Origin: Planctomycetota bacterium
GTDB lineage: Bacteria; Planctomycetota; Planctomycetia; Isosphaerales; Isosphaeraceae
DNA: 12,551 nucleotides
Assembly: GCA_021778575.1 (NCBI GenBank)
Contig: JAJYCH010000057.1
Span: forward strand, 1 to 12,551
Direction of reading: 5' to 3'
Below, piece after piece: positions 1 through 5,843 of the stretch. The notes under the pieces were generated by a model. The model was not told the origin of the DNA. It worked only from the letters and a program-made list of their open reading frames with translations, and did no database searches. Numbering within the stretch: position 1 is the stretch's first letter; each line of letters begins with the position of its first letter. A program made the translations under genes and the position numbers.

Positions 1-187
1 CGGTCGGACTCTGGGTGACCGGCTCAACGTCCTTTACAAGGATTACGTTCCGTTCGACAAGGTGGTCACACAACTGATCCCGGTCTTCGCCCGCTACAAC
101 GCGGGGCGGCTCGACGGCGAGACCTTCGGCGACTTCTGCCATCGGGTCGGAGTCGAGACACTGGCCGAGGAACTGGTCGAGGCGTAA
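1..187 (+). CDS. Assimilatory sulfite (or nitrite) reductase, siroheme type, C-terminal fragment
   Basis: The frame is open from the window edge (codons from base 2) to TAA at 185-187, giving 61 residues of C-terminus. The segments LGDRLNVLYKDYVPFDKV and GETFGDFCHRVGVE resemble the C-terminal end of ferredoxin/NADPH-dependent sulfite reductase hemoprotein subunits, where a GDRLN-LYKD stretch is followed by an FGDFCHR-VG motif. These cytoplasmic enzymes reduce sulfite to sulfide with siroheme and a 4Fe-4S cluster. The cluster-binding cysteines lie upstream of the window, so sulfite cannot be separated from nitrite specificity here. The next gene starts 47 bases downstream on the same strand, with no terminator between, so read-through is possible. 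The family call rests on a short tail recognised from memory. Confidence 0.65.
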   Translation, partial: GRTLGDRLNVLYKDYVPFDKVVTQLIPVFARYNAGRLDGETFGDFCHRVGVETLAEELVEA

Positions 188-234
188 GATCGAAACCCGT
201 CGTGACCAAATTCCTGTAAAAAGGGCACTCCTCC

Positions 235-1128
235 ATGATCCCCGTCCTTCGTGATGCCGGCCTGTCGACGCTCTTCGAGGGGGATACGGTCGAGACCGTC
301 GCCGAAGGTCTGGTGTTCACGGAGGGGCCGCTCTGGCTCCCCGACGGCTCGCTCCTGTTCCAGGACGTGAAGGCCGAGAAGTCGTATAAAGTCACGCCCG
401 ACGGCAAGTTACATCTCCTCCGCGAGAACACGGGCGCGGCCAACGGGCAGACCTTCGACGCCGAAGGGCGGATCATCTTCTGCGAGCAGACCGGTCGGCG
501 AATCTCGCGGATGAACCCCGACGGCTCGAACGTCGAGACCGTCGTCGAAGCCTGGCAAGGGGCCCGGCTCAACAGCCCGAACGATATCGTGGCCCGCGCC
601 GATGGTCTGGTTTACTTCACCGACCCGCCTTACGGAGTCGCCCCGGCTGATCGCGAACTCCACTTCCAGGGCGTTTACGCACTCGACAGTCTGGCCGTCC
701 CCCGGCTGATTCTCGACGACTTCGAGAAGCCCAATGGTCTTGCTTTTTCTCCCGATGAGAAAACGCTTTACGTTTGCGACACCGCGCGTTATCACGTCCG
801 GTCGTTCACGATCGAGCTATCGGGAGCCCTGACGGTCGGCTCCGGTCGGGTCTTCGCGACGCAGGACCCCGGCCAGGCCGGTGGTCCCGACGGGATCAAG
901 ATCGACTCGGCGGGGCGAGTGTTCGTGGCCGTCGCGCTGGGGGTCTGGGTTTACGAGCCCGACGGGACGCTCCTGGGAATTCTCAGCCTCCCTCAGCGGC
1001 CGTCGAACCTGAACTGGGGCGACCCCGACGGCAAGACCCTGTTCATCACCGCCGTCGACCACGTTTACAAGGTCCGGTTCAAGGTGCCGGGTCTGACGCC
1101 GGCGCTCTTGCCGAAGACGATCGGTTAA
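235..1128 (+). CDS. SMP-30/gluconolactonase/LRE-family beta-propeller hydrolase
   Basis: This 297-residue protein is the usual size for the SMP-30/gluconolactonase/LRE family, six-bladed propellers that use one divalent metal, typically to open sugar lactones. The metal and substrate residues line up with regucalcin from memory: E30 in FTEGPLW (regucalcin E18), N116 in SPNDI (N103), N167 in KPNGLAFSPDEK (N154) and D219 in GGPDGIKID (D204). Blade-type repeats (PDG, DAEGR, SPDEK, DSAGR) recur along the chain. No signal peptide is visible, so it is probably cytoplasmic. ATG at 235 has AAGGG nine bases upstream (221-225). The substrate is not readable from sequence; a sugar lactone is a family-level guess. 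The downstream gene is convergent, 74 bases away. Confidence 0.85.
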   Translation: MIPVLRDAGLSTLFEGDTVETVAEGLVFTEGPLWLPDGSLLFQDVKAEKSYKVTPDGKLHLLRENTGAANGQTFDAEGRIIFCEQTGRRISRMNPDGSNVETVVEAWQGARLNSPNDIVARADGLVYFTDPPYGVAPADRELHFQGVYALDSLAVPRLILDDFEKPNGLAFSPDEKTLYVCDTARYHVRSFTIELSGALTVGSGRVFATQDPGQAGGPDGIKIDSAGRVFVAVALGVWVYEPDGTLLGILSLPQRPSNLNWGDPDGKTLFITAVDHVYKVRFKVPGLTPALLPKTIG

Positions 1129-1202
1129 GAAACCACAGAACATTCGTCATCAATCGTCGCAAATCGTTAGCAGTAAATGAACTATTGGATAGCTGACGAC
1201 TG

Positions 1203-1655
1203 TCAGTCGATCTCTTTCCATAAACGAGCATCTGTGAACCGGGCGAGATGTCCGACATTTCCCGTCGCGATAACGACCTCACGACCTTCGCGGGTGATGA
1301 GCACAGCGGTTGCGGCCAGGATGACGTCGGCATCGAGAGCTTTGTCGGCAGCGGTCGGATAACCATCAAGACGAGCCCTGGCCCAGAGTTCCGCGGCTTC
1401 GCGAAGAACCGGACCACCTGAAGAGATCAGGCCGAGCAAATGCCCGAGTTCATTCAGTCGGGCAATGCCCTTGACCTTTCCCGCTCGAATCAGCTCCCGG
1501 CGAACCTCATAATCCGTAATTTCCGGCACCATCACATCCCAACCTTGAATCAGACGATCACGAAGCCAAGCCTTGCAGCGGAAAGATTCGTCGGAATCAC
1601 GAGGGTTCGAGAGTAAACCGAGCGGACCGGCATCGGTTAAAATTATTCGATTCAT
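1203..1655 (-). CDS. PIN-domain ribonuclease toxin (VapC-like)
   Basis: The 150-residue protein has the PIN layout: D8 in ILTDAGPLG at the N-terminus, E50 in a TDYEVRREL helix, D108/D110 in ALDADVILAA, and a late strand ATGNVGHLARF where the fourth conserved position is N133 rather than Asp. Such toxins cleave RNA with a metal bound by the acidic residues. Its ATG (1655-1653) overlaps the TGA of the upstream small gene in the sequence TGATG, the translational coupling expected of a toxin-antitoxin operon, with the antitoxin first. The length, slightly above classical VapC, fits a PIN group whose partners are short proteins rather than classical VapB. No PIN-specific oddity suggests inactivation. 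The RNA target is unknown. Confidence 0.85.
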   Translation of the reverse strand: MNRIILTDAGPLGLLSNPRDSDESFRCKAWLRDRLIQGWDVMVPEITDYEVRRELIRAGKVKGIARLNELGHLLGLISSGGPVLREAAELWARARLDGYPTAADKALDADVILAATAVLITREGREVVIATGNVGHLARFTDARLWKEID

Positions 1656-1870
1656 CAGAAAATCGGCCGGCTGGAAGCAATTCGATCCGGCCCGAGAGTC
1701 TGGCGAATCACATCCATTGTCTCGCGCTGATCCTGATCACTTTCTTGGTCGTTGGCCCATTGCTCGATCAAGGCGAGGACGGCCTCGTTGCGCCGCCCAC
1801 GCTCTTGGGGGGTGATTGGTGCGATCAATGATTCCAGAGGAGCACCGGTCAGTGTTGGAGAAGGATTCAT
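1655..1870 (-). CDS. Small antitoxin partner of the PIN toxin
   Basis: This is a 71-residue acidic protein directly upstream of and coupled to the PIN toxin. The ORF could start at ATG 1885, but that would put the perfect Shine-Dalgarno AAAGGAG (1882-1876) inside the coding region; it lies five bases before the ATG at 1870, so 1870 is preferred. The N-terminal half is Pro/Thr rich; then comes a helical block (ERGRRNEAVLALIEQWAND), an acidic Asp/Gln/Glu stretch, and a tail RETMDVIRQTLGPDRIASSR. I recall a similar RETW...DR-S-R-F tail from short proteins next to PIN genes in cyanobacteria, but I recognise no named antitoxin DNA-binding fold. The role comes mainly from context. It probably neutralises the toxin through its C-terminal half and may repress its own promoter. 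Confidence 0.75.
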   Translation of the reverse strand: MNPSPTLTGAPLESLIAPITPQERGRRNEAVLALIEQWANDQESDQDQRETMDVIRQTLGPDRIASSRPIF

Positions 1871-1887
1871 GAAAACTCCTTTCATGA
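1867..1887 (-). repeat. Hairpin covering the antitoxin start codon and Shine-Dalgarno
   Basis: TCATGAAA (1867-1874) and TTTCATGA (1880-1887) are perfect inverted arms around the loop ACTCC (1875-1879). On the mRNA the GGAGU of the Shine-Dalgarno lies mainly in the loop and the AUG lies in the stem. It could be a translational switch, or as DNA an operator for antitoxin autoregulation. The repeat is directly visible; its function is inference. Confidence 0.5.
1876..1882 (-). promoter_or_regulatory. Shine-Dalgarno of the antitoxin gene
   Basis: AAAGGAG on the minus strand sits five bases before ATG 1870-1868. It is the clearest ribosome binding site in the window and decides the antitoxin start, since the longer ORF beginning at 1885 would contain it. 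Confidence 0.8.
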
Positions 1888-1903
1888 TCGGAATGCGGGA
1901 TCT

Positions 1904-3004
1904 TCACTTCGCAAACTCGCGCTTGATCCCCGGCGTGTTGAGATAGATCGAGATTCCGGCGTAGGCCAGCATCGCGGCGACCCCCCAGAAGATCTTGGTT
2001 GTGTCAAGCTGCTCGGCGATGTTGTGGACCGGCGGAGCATCGGGATCATCGGGGACGACCGGCGGCGGCGCGATTCCGGGATCGGTGACAACCGCCTCGG
2101 CTTCCACGTTCACCGCCCAGATCGGCAACGCGATCAGATAGACCACCCCGACCCCCACGGCCAGGCCCAAAGCCAGAAACAACGGCCGGATCGATTTCAG
2201 CCGGAGGAATTGGACCGACGCATAAAGGCCGAAGACCCAGATGATCAGCAGGCACAGAAACCCGATCCCCTCACCCTTCAGCCAGGCCACCAGCGAGACG
2301 ACCGTCAGGAGGATGTTCGCCAGCGCCGAGATGCTGCCCACGAACATCACGCCCAGCGGCGGGGTTTCCGACCGACCGATGGTCGGCATATCGTCTTCAA
2401 AGACCTCCAGCGGTGTGATCCGCTGGCCGGTGTCGAGGTCGAGCCCGCAGGTGTTGCAGAGCGACATGCCGATTCCCACCACGCCGCCGCAGCTCGGGCA
2501 GCGCCGGGGTTTCGAGCGGGCCTCGGCTCCGGTCAGTTTCCGGGGCTTCGGCTCGTCCTGAAACAAGGCCATCGCGTCGGCCGGAGCCTTCTTCGACGTG
2601 GGCGGCACTTTCGGCGAATCCTCGACCAGCGAGGGCAGATCATCGTTGAAAAGCGGCAGATCGAACGTCTCGCGGAGCGGTCCGGACGACAGGGGCAGGT
2701 CGATCGAGCCGCTGCTTCCCTTCCCGGTCGAGGAAACCGGCAGATCGATCGAGCCGCTACTCGGTCGACGGGTCGGCAGGTCGGTTGAACCCTGACTTTT
2801 TGGATTTTTCCGGGTCGGGAACATTGTCGAGTCGGGCCTCGACGAATGGGAAGGCGACTCGGCAATCACCGAATCATCCGGTCCGACTCTGCCGGGAGCG
2901 GCGAACTTGGTCGCGCATTTGGGGCACTTGAGCTTACGCCCCGCCGCGTTTTCGGGCACGTTCAGCACCACGCCGCACTCGGGACACTGTATCGTGCAAG
3001 TCAT
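1904..3004 (-). CDS. Zinc-ribbon membrane protein with four predicted TM helices
   Basis: With the ATG at 3004 this is a 366-residue protein. An N-terminal zinc ribbon has CPEC at 7-10 and CPKC at 27-30, in the pattern of MJ0042-type ribbons common in Planctomycetota. A disordered linker follows, rich in Ser, Pro and Asp, holding four DLP repeats. A second ribbon has CPSC 169-172 and CNTC 183-186. Hydrophobic helices lie at about 217-241, 246-268, 273-298 and 337-355, with a Pro/Asp-rich loop before the last. The reading frame extends to ATG 3088, but the extra 28 residues look unlike a domain, and starting at MTCTIQC places the ribbon at the N-terminus as is usual for this type. No enzymatic motif is seen. 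The function is unknown; a membrane-anchored scaffold or sensor is possible. The antitoxin gene starts 33 bases after its stop, so the three genes may share a transcript. Confidence 0.7.
   Translation of the reverse strand: MTCTIQCPECGVVLNVPENAAGRKLKCPKCATKFAAPGRVGPDDSVIAESPSHSSRPDSTMFPTRKNPKSQGSTDLPTRRPSSGSIDLPVSSTGKGSSGSIDLPLSSGPLRETFDLPLFNDDLPSLVEDSPKVPPTSKKAPADAMALFQDEPKPRKLTGAEARSKPRRCPSCGGVVGIGMSLCNTCGLDLDTGQRITPLEVFEDDMPTIGRSETPPLGVMFVGSISALANILLTVVSLVAWLKGEGIGFLCLLIIWVFGLYASVQFLRLKSIRPLFLALGLAVGVGVVYLIALPIWAVNVEAEAVVTDPGIAPPPVVPDDPDAPPVHNIAEQLDTTKIFWGVAAMLAYAGISIYLNTPGIKREFAK
2655..2797 (-). repeat. Four degenerate DLP-motif repeats within the zinc-ribbon protein linker
   Basis: Read in coding order, the units are GSTDLPT, GSIDLPV, GSIDLPL and ETFDLPL, with starts 12, 15 and 13 residues apart. 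At DNA level, the copies starting at 2694 and 2739 match in 21 of 23 bases, while the outer copies at 2655 and 2775 are more diverged. The array lies in the disordered linker between the two ribbons. Confidence 0.7.
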
Positions 3005-3124
3005 GGTTGTCTGGCCCACGGAGGCCGCTTTGGAATCGCCAGGAACCCTGTTCATCGGGGGGAGCCCCCTCTCGGTTTTGGCGGGCAAGAATCAAATATT
3101 ACCCGGGTTTCGCGCCTCGGCATA

Positions 3125-3144
3125 GAATTTCTCGCGAGAAATTC
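3125..3144. repeat. Perfect 20-bp palindrome
   Basis: The half-site GAATTTCTCG is followed immediately by its exact reverse complement CGAGAAATTC, with no spacer. It lies 121-140 bases upstream of the zinc-ribbon ATG at 3004. The length and perfect symmetry fit an operator for a dimeric regulator better than a terminator, as no T-run follows on either strand. Confidence 0.75.
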
Positions 3145-3166
3145 GACAATTCCACCCTGAATTGTC
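3145..3166. repeat. Inverted repeat abutting the 20-bp palindrome
   Basis: GACAATTC (3145-3152) and GAATTGTC (3159-3166) are perfect 8-base arms around the six-base loop CACCCT. The repeat begins on the base directly after the 20-bp palindrome, so the two symmetric elements together occupy 42 contiguous bases. Confidence 0.7.
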
Positions 3167-3419
3167 AGCCAATATCATATGTCAGGCCGAATTCCTTCGC
3201 TGCTTCTCCGAATCCATTCGTCGGAATCGACCCAAACCCGCCGAATAATCAACGATCGTTGTCGATTTTTCTTAGTTTACGACGTTTCTCGCCGGTATTC
3301 GGTTCGAAAAGTTCGTGAACCTCGTGAGAATAACGTGTTGCATCATTGCGTGCAATCAATTTCCTCTGAAAGAATCTAACCCGGCGAAATGGGCCTGGTA
3401 TCGCAGGATCTTGTCGAGA

Positions 3420-3827
3420 TCAATCCGTGGCGGCGGCCTTCTTGCGAGCGACTCGTCGGGCAAAGCGGTCGACGTCGATCACTCTCCGGCGGTGCAAACC
3501 TTTGGCAACGACCTCGAATCCGTCGTGGGCCTCGATCTGAAAGGTCACGACCGGCCCATCGGCGAGGATCACCCGAGCCCGGCAAACCACGGTCAGACCT
3601 TCGGGGACGGGCGCGAGGTGCTCGACTTCGAGGAACGTCCCGACGCTTCGCTCGTCGGCGCTCAGGCACGGGGCGATCGCATTCCGCGCCGCGTATTCGA
3701 GATGAGCGATCAACCAGGGGGTCGAGAGAACCGCGGGCATCCGCTCGTCCGTGAAGACGATCCGGTTCGACGGCCCGACGATGATCCGTTCCTCGGCCGA
3801 CATTCCCGCCTTGATCGGTGCGTTCAC
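3420..3827 (-). CDS. FlK-like hot-dog-fold thioesterase
   Basis: Starting at GTG 3827, this is a 135-residue single-domain hot-dog protein. The body STPWLIAHLEYAAR, the SVGT strand and LEVEHLAPVPEG, followed by VTFQIEAHDG, match the fluoroacetyl-CoA thioesterase (FlK)-like family. The candidate triad T36, E44, H70 has spacings of 8 and 26 residues, the same as FlK T42, E50, H76 as I recall them. The domain should include NAPIKAGM, so ATG 3803 would cut it; ATG 3917 would add 30 residues of Ser/Arg/Pro-rich sequence that look non-coding. The GTG has a weak GAGAG upstream. The protein is cytoplasmic, probably hydrolysing an acyl-CoA; the substrate is unknown. It diverges from the peroxidase gene across a Fur-like site. 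Confidence 0.75.
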   Translation of the reverse strand: MNAPIKAGMSAEERIIVGPSNRIVFTDERMPAVLSTPWLIAHLEYAARNAIAPCLSADERSVGTFLEVEHLAPVPEGLTVVCRARVILADGPVVTFQIEAHDGFEVVAKGLHRRRVIDVDRFARRVARKKAAATD

Positions 3828-3909
3828 GGTGACTCTCGAAGCCGTCGGCTTCGCCTCTCGCGGGCCTGGAGGATCTGTTCTTGACGGCGTTCTTGACCCT
3901 GACTGGGTG

Positions 3910-3928
3910 AATAACAATAATCATTATC
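3910..3928. promoter_or_regulatory. Fur/PerR-family operator-like site
   Basis: AATAACAATAATCATTATC matches the classical 19-base Fur box in 16 positions and contains the perfect 11-base palindrome ATAATCATTAT, which is also the core of PerR sites. It is an AT island in GC-rich DNA, 82 bases upstream of the thioesterase GTG and about 175 upstream of the peroxidase ATG, so it could serve either gene. The match was counted by eye; binding is inference. Confidence 0.55.
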
Positions 3929-4102
3929 GGTTCGAAACCCTGTTGACCAGGGTCGAGTTCCACCTTCCGCCTCGATTTCGAGTCATCCCGGCGCCGGCTG
4001 CCGTCCGGTTCGTCGCCCCAGCATTGTCGGCCCCGCCCTCCCGATGATGCGACAACAAGGCCCCGCCGAGTGTCGCGGGTCCTTCCGTGGAGAAGATCTG
4101 AG

Positions 4103-5515
4103 ATGCCGCGAATTTCTCACTGGCTCGCTACCATGATTGCCGCAACCCCAATGGTAATCGCCGGTTGCGGAGGAGCCGGAACCGACACCGCTTCGACCGG
4201 TCCCGTTCAGGACAAGGGCAAGGAGCAGAAGCCCGGCGAACTGACCACGCCCGACCGGCGGATCGACCTTCCCAAGGCCAACTCGGTCGTCAAGGGAGAG
4301 GTCGAGGGGGGCGAGTCGAAGAAGCCGACTCCGATCGCTTACCTCTACCCCGACGAGTGTAACTCCAAGGCGATCCAGGACGAGCCCTTCGAGGTGACCG
4401 TCCCGCTCGGTCTCTCGCCGATCGCCGCCGTCATTCCCGCCGCCAATCCCATGACCAAGGGGAAGGTCGAACTGGGCAAGCAGCTTTACTTCGACCAGCG
4501 GGTCTCGAAGGACGCCACGATCAGTTGTGCGTCGTGCCATGACCCGGCGAAGGGGTGGACCGACAACGCCAAGTTCTCGACCGGGATCGCCGGTCAGGTT
4601 GGTGGCCGGAGCGCCCCGACGGTCCTCAACACCGTTTACGGCCGGACGATGTTCTGGGACGGCCGGGCCGCCTCGCTCGAAGCTCAGGCTCAAGGCCCGG
4701 TGCAGAACAAGATCGAGATGGGCGACCAGTCGTACCAGGAGATCATCGAACGGCTCCGGCAGATCCCCGGCTATCGCGACCAGTTCATGAAGGTCTTCGG
4801 GACCGACGTCACCCTCGACGGCATGGCCAAGGCGATCGCCTGTTTCGAGCGGACCGCGCTGTCGGGCAACTCGGCCTTCGACAAGTATTACTATGGTGAC
4901 CCGGACAATGCCGAGACCTTCAAGCAACTGACCGAGAGCGAGAAGCGCGGGATGGTCCTCTTCGGCCTCCGGCTCAAGGATGAAGACCCGTTCAAGGTCG
5001 ATTCGAGTTTGCTGGCCAAGGCCAAGTGCACGGCTTGCCACGCGGGTTCGAACTTCTCCGACGAGAATTTCCATAACATCGGCGTCGGCTACGACGAGAA
5101 GACCGGCAAGTTCGCCGACATCGGCCGCTGGGAGATCTCGCCCCCCGGAGCCAAGAATTTCGCCGAGAAGGGGGCCTTCAAGACCCCGACGATCCGCGAT
5201 ATCACCCGGACCGCCCCGTACATGCACGACGGGTCGGAAAAGACTCTCGAACAGGTTGTTGAATACTACAACAAGGGGGGCAACAAGAACCCCTCGCTGG
5301 ACGCCAACATGGTTCCGCTCAACCTGACGGATACCGAGAAGGCCGACATCGTCGCGTTCATGAAGTCCGTCACCGGCGAGACCATCATCGTCAAACTGCC
5401 GACCCTGCCGCCCGGCCCCGACGGCAAGAGCCCGAACCCTCAGGACGCACTCGGGGCTCCGCCCAAGACCGCCCAGGAGATTCGCGACCTGCACAAGGTC
5501 GCCGTCGCCCGCTGA
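4103..5515 (+). CDS. Di-heme cytochrome c peroxidase / MauG-family lipoprotein
   Basis: This 470-residue protein has two c-type heme sites, CASCH at 142-146 and CTACH at 309-313, and the family hallmark APYMHDGS with M374 as a likely axial ligand of one heme. The segments APTVLNTVYGRTMFWDGRA and GPVQNKIEMG are typical of bacterial CcpA/MauG proteins, which reduce hydrogen peroxide or oxidise partners in the periplasm. The start at 4103 has GGAGA about ten bases upstream and begins a signal peptide ending in the lipobox IAGC with C22, so the protein should be membrane-anchored by lipid; the GTG at 4070 would add 11 residues before the signal. About 100 residues between the lipid anchor and the first heme domain exceed a classical CcpA and hold a low-complexity linker. 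A strong terminator follows, and a Fur/PerR-like box lies upstream. Whether it is a peroxidase or a MauG-like oxidase cannot be read here. Confidence 0.9.
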   Translation: MPRISHWLATMIAATPMVIAGCGGAGTDTASTGPVQDKGKEQKPGELTTPDRRIDLPKANSVVKGEVEGGESKKPTPIAYLYPDECNSKAIQDEPFEVTVPLGLSPIAAVIPAANPMTKGKVELGKQLYFDQRVSKDATISCASCHDPAKGWTDNAKFSTGIAGQVGGRSAPTVLNTVYGRTMFWDGRAASLEAQAQGPVQNKIEMGDQSYQEIIERLRQIPGYRDQFMKVFGTDVTLDGMAKAIACFERTALSGNSAFDKYYYGDPDNAETFKQLTESEKRGMVLFGLRLKDEDPFKVDSSLLAKAKCTACHAGSNFSDENFHNIGVGYDEKTGKFADIGRWEISPPGAKNFAEKGAFKTPTIRDITRTAPYMHDGSEKTLEQVVEYYNKGGNKNPSLDANMVPLNLTDTEKADIVAFMKSVTGETIIVKLPTLPPGPDGKSPNPQDALGAPPKTAQEIRDLHKVAVAR

Positions 5516-5538
5516 GAATCGGCACGATTTGTCCAGTC

Positions 5539-5578
5539 ACCCGGGACGATCGCTTCGGCGGCGTCCCGGGTTTTTTTT
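5539..5578 (+). terminator. Intrinsic terminator with UUCG loop
   Basis: Arms ACCCGGGACG (5539-5548) and CGTCCCGGGT (5562-5571) pair perfectly. Within the loop, CGC-TTCG-GCG (5551-5560) adds a three-pair stem capped by a stable UUCG tetraloop. Eight Ts (5571-5578) follow at once. It lies 23 bases after the peroxidase stop codon and closes that unit. Confidence 0.95.
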
Positions 5579-5726
5579 CGCACTTTCGGAGTGGCAAAAG
5601 CGATCTTCATGAAAAGCGTGTTAATCAAGGAACAAATATCGGGATCCTATTGAAAGCGGAAGCGAAAATGTCGCCTCCAGACGATCACGATTTTGAAAAT
5701 TGCCGCGCACTGCGCGATAAGAACGC

Positions 5727-5755
5727 TTGTCACCTATCATACGCCGTGGTATAGT
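5727..5755 (+). promoter_or_regulatory. Sigma-70-type promoter of the HTH gene
   Basis: TTGTCA (5727-5732) and TATAGT (5750-5755) each match the consensus in five of six positions, with an optimal 17-base spacer. Transcription would start near 5762, giving an untranslated leader of about 80-125 bases depending on the start codon. It is the best promoter visible in the window. Confidence 0.7.
5734..5754. promoter_or_regulatory. Imperfect dyad overlapping the promoter spacer and -10
   Basis: CTATCATAC and GTGGTATAG are arms around a GCC centre, pairing at six of nine positions (CTAT...AC / GT...ATAG). A repressor bound here would block RNA polymerase, the usual arrangement for autoregulated HTH antitoxins. 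Assigning it to the HTH protein just downstream is inference. Confidence 0.4.
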
Positions 5756-5843
5756 TCGGTGGTTGAGTTGATTCATTAGCTGGTTTGAATTCGCATTTTT
5801 CTGACTGTTTTCTCATCGCTTGGTACGGTATTTGGAATTTGAG

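Larger units (their letters stand above)
3005..3419. other. Non-coding gap, AT-richer than its flanks, with several inverted repeats
   Basis: This 415-base stretch lies between two minus-strand genes and holds no convincing gene in any frame; the short ORFs in it have no recognisable content. It contains two abutting palindromes at 3125-3166 and a smaller nested set near 3338-3356 (ATTGC-GT-GCAAT inside TTGCA-N8-TGCAA). It presumably carries the promoter of the zinc-ribbon gene, but I could not place a convincing -35/-10 pair. If that gene begins at ATG 3088, the gap shrinks to 331 bases. Confidence 0.6.
5579..5843. other. Intergenic leader region before the HTH gene
   Basis: This region of about 265 bases between the terminator and the HTH gene holds no convincing coding sequence. 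A 28-codon ORF at 5669-5755 has no ribosome binding site and overlaps the promoter. The region carries the promoter at 5727-5755, a 13-base palindrome CGCGCA-C-TGCGCG at 5704-5716 ending ten bases before the -35, and an imperfect dyad over the spacer and -10. It is clearly richer in AT than the coding DNA around it. Confidence 0.6.

Noticed and set aside
774..1196. A 140-codon frame overlapping the end of the SMP-30-like gene
   Set aside because: It is an out-of-frame reading of a conserved propeller, Arg-rich and without a ribosome site.
1193..1209. Overlapping small hairpins at the convergent ends of the SMP-30-like and toxin genes, considered as a terminator
   Set aside because: The stems are only five pairs and no T-run follows on either strand.
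2024..2788. A 254-codon plus-strand frame opposite the zinc-ribbon gene
   Set aside because: The product is Arg/Asp/Gln-rich low-complexity sequence, while the opposite strand encodes two zinc ribbons and four membrane helices.
3937..3953. Inverted repeat ACCCTG-TTGAC-CAGGGT beside the Fur-like box
   Set aside because: Six-base arms with a five-base loop are not rare, and I could not tie it to a promoter; it may still be worth noting when the Fur-like site is tested.
3983..5494. A 503-codon open frame antisense to the peroxidase gene
   Set aside because: The sense frame has two heme motifs, a signal peptide, a ribosome site and a terminator. The antisense product has no recognisable domain.
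5669..5755. A 28-codon ORF upstream of the HTH gene, considered as a missing toxin or leader peptide
   Set aside because: It has no clear ribosome binding site, is too short for a RelE/HigB toxin, and its end coincides with the -10 of a strong promoter.
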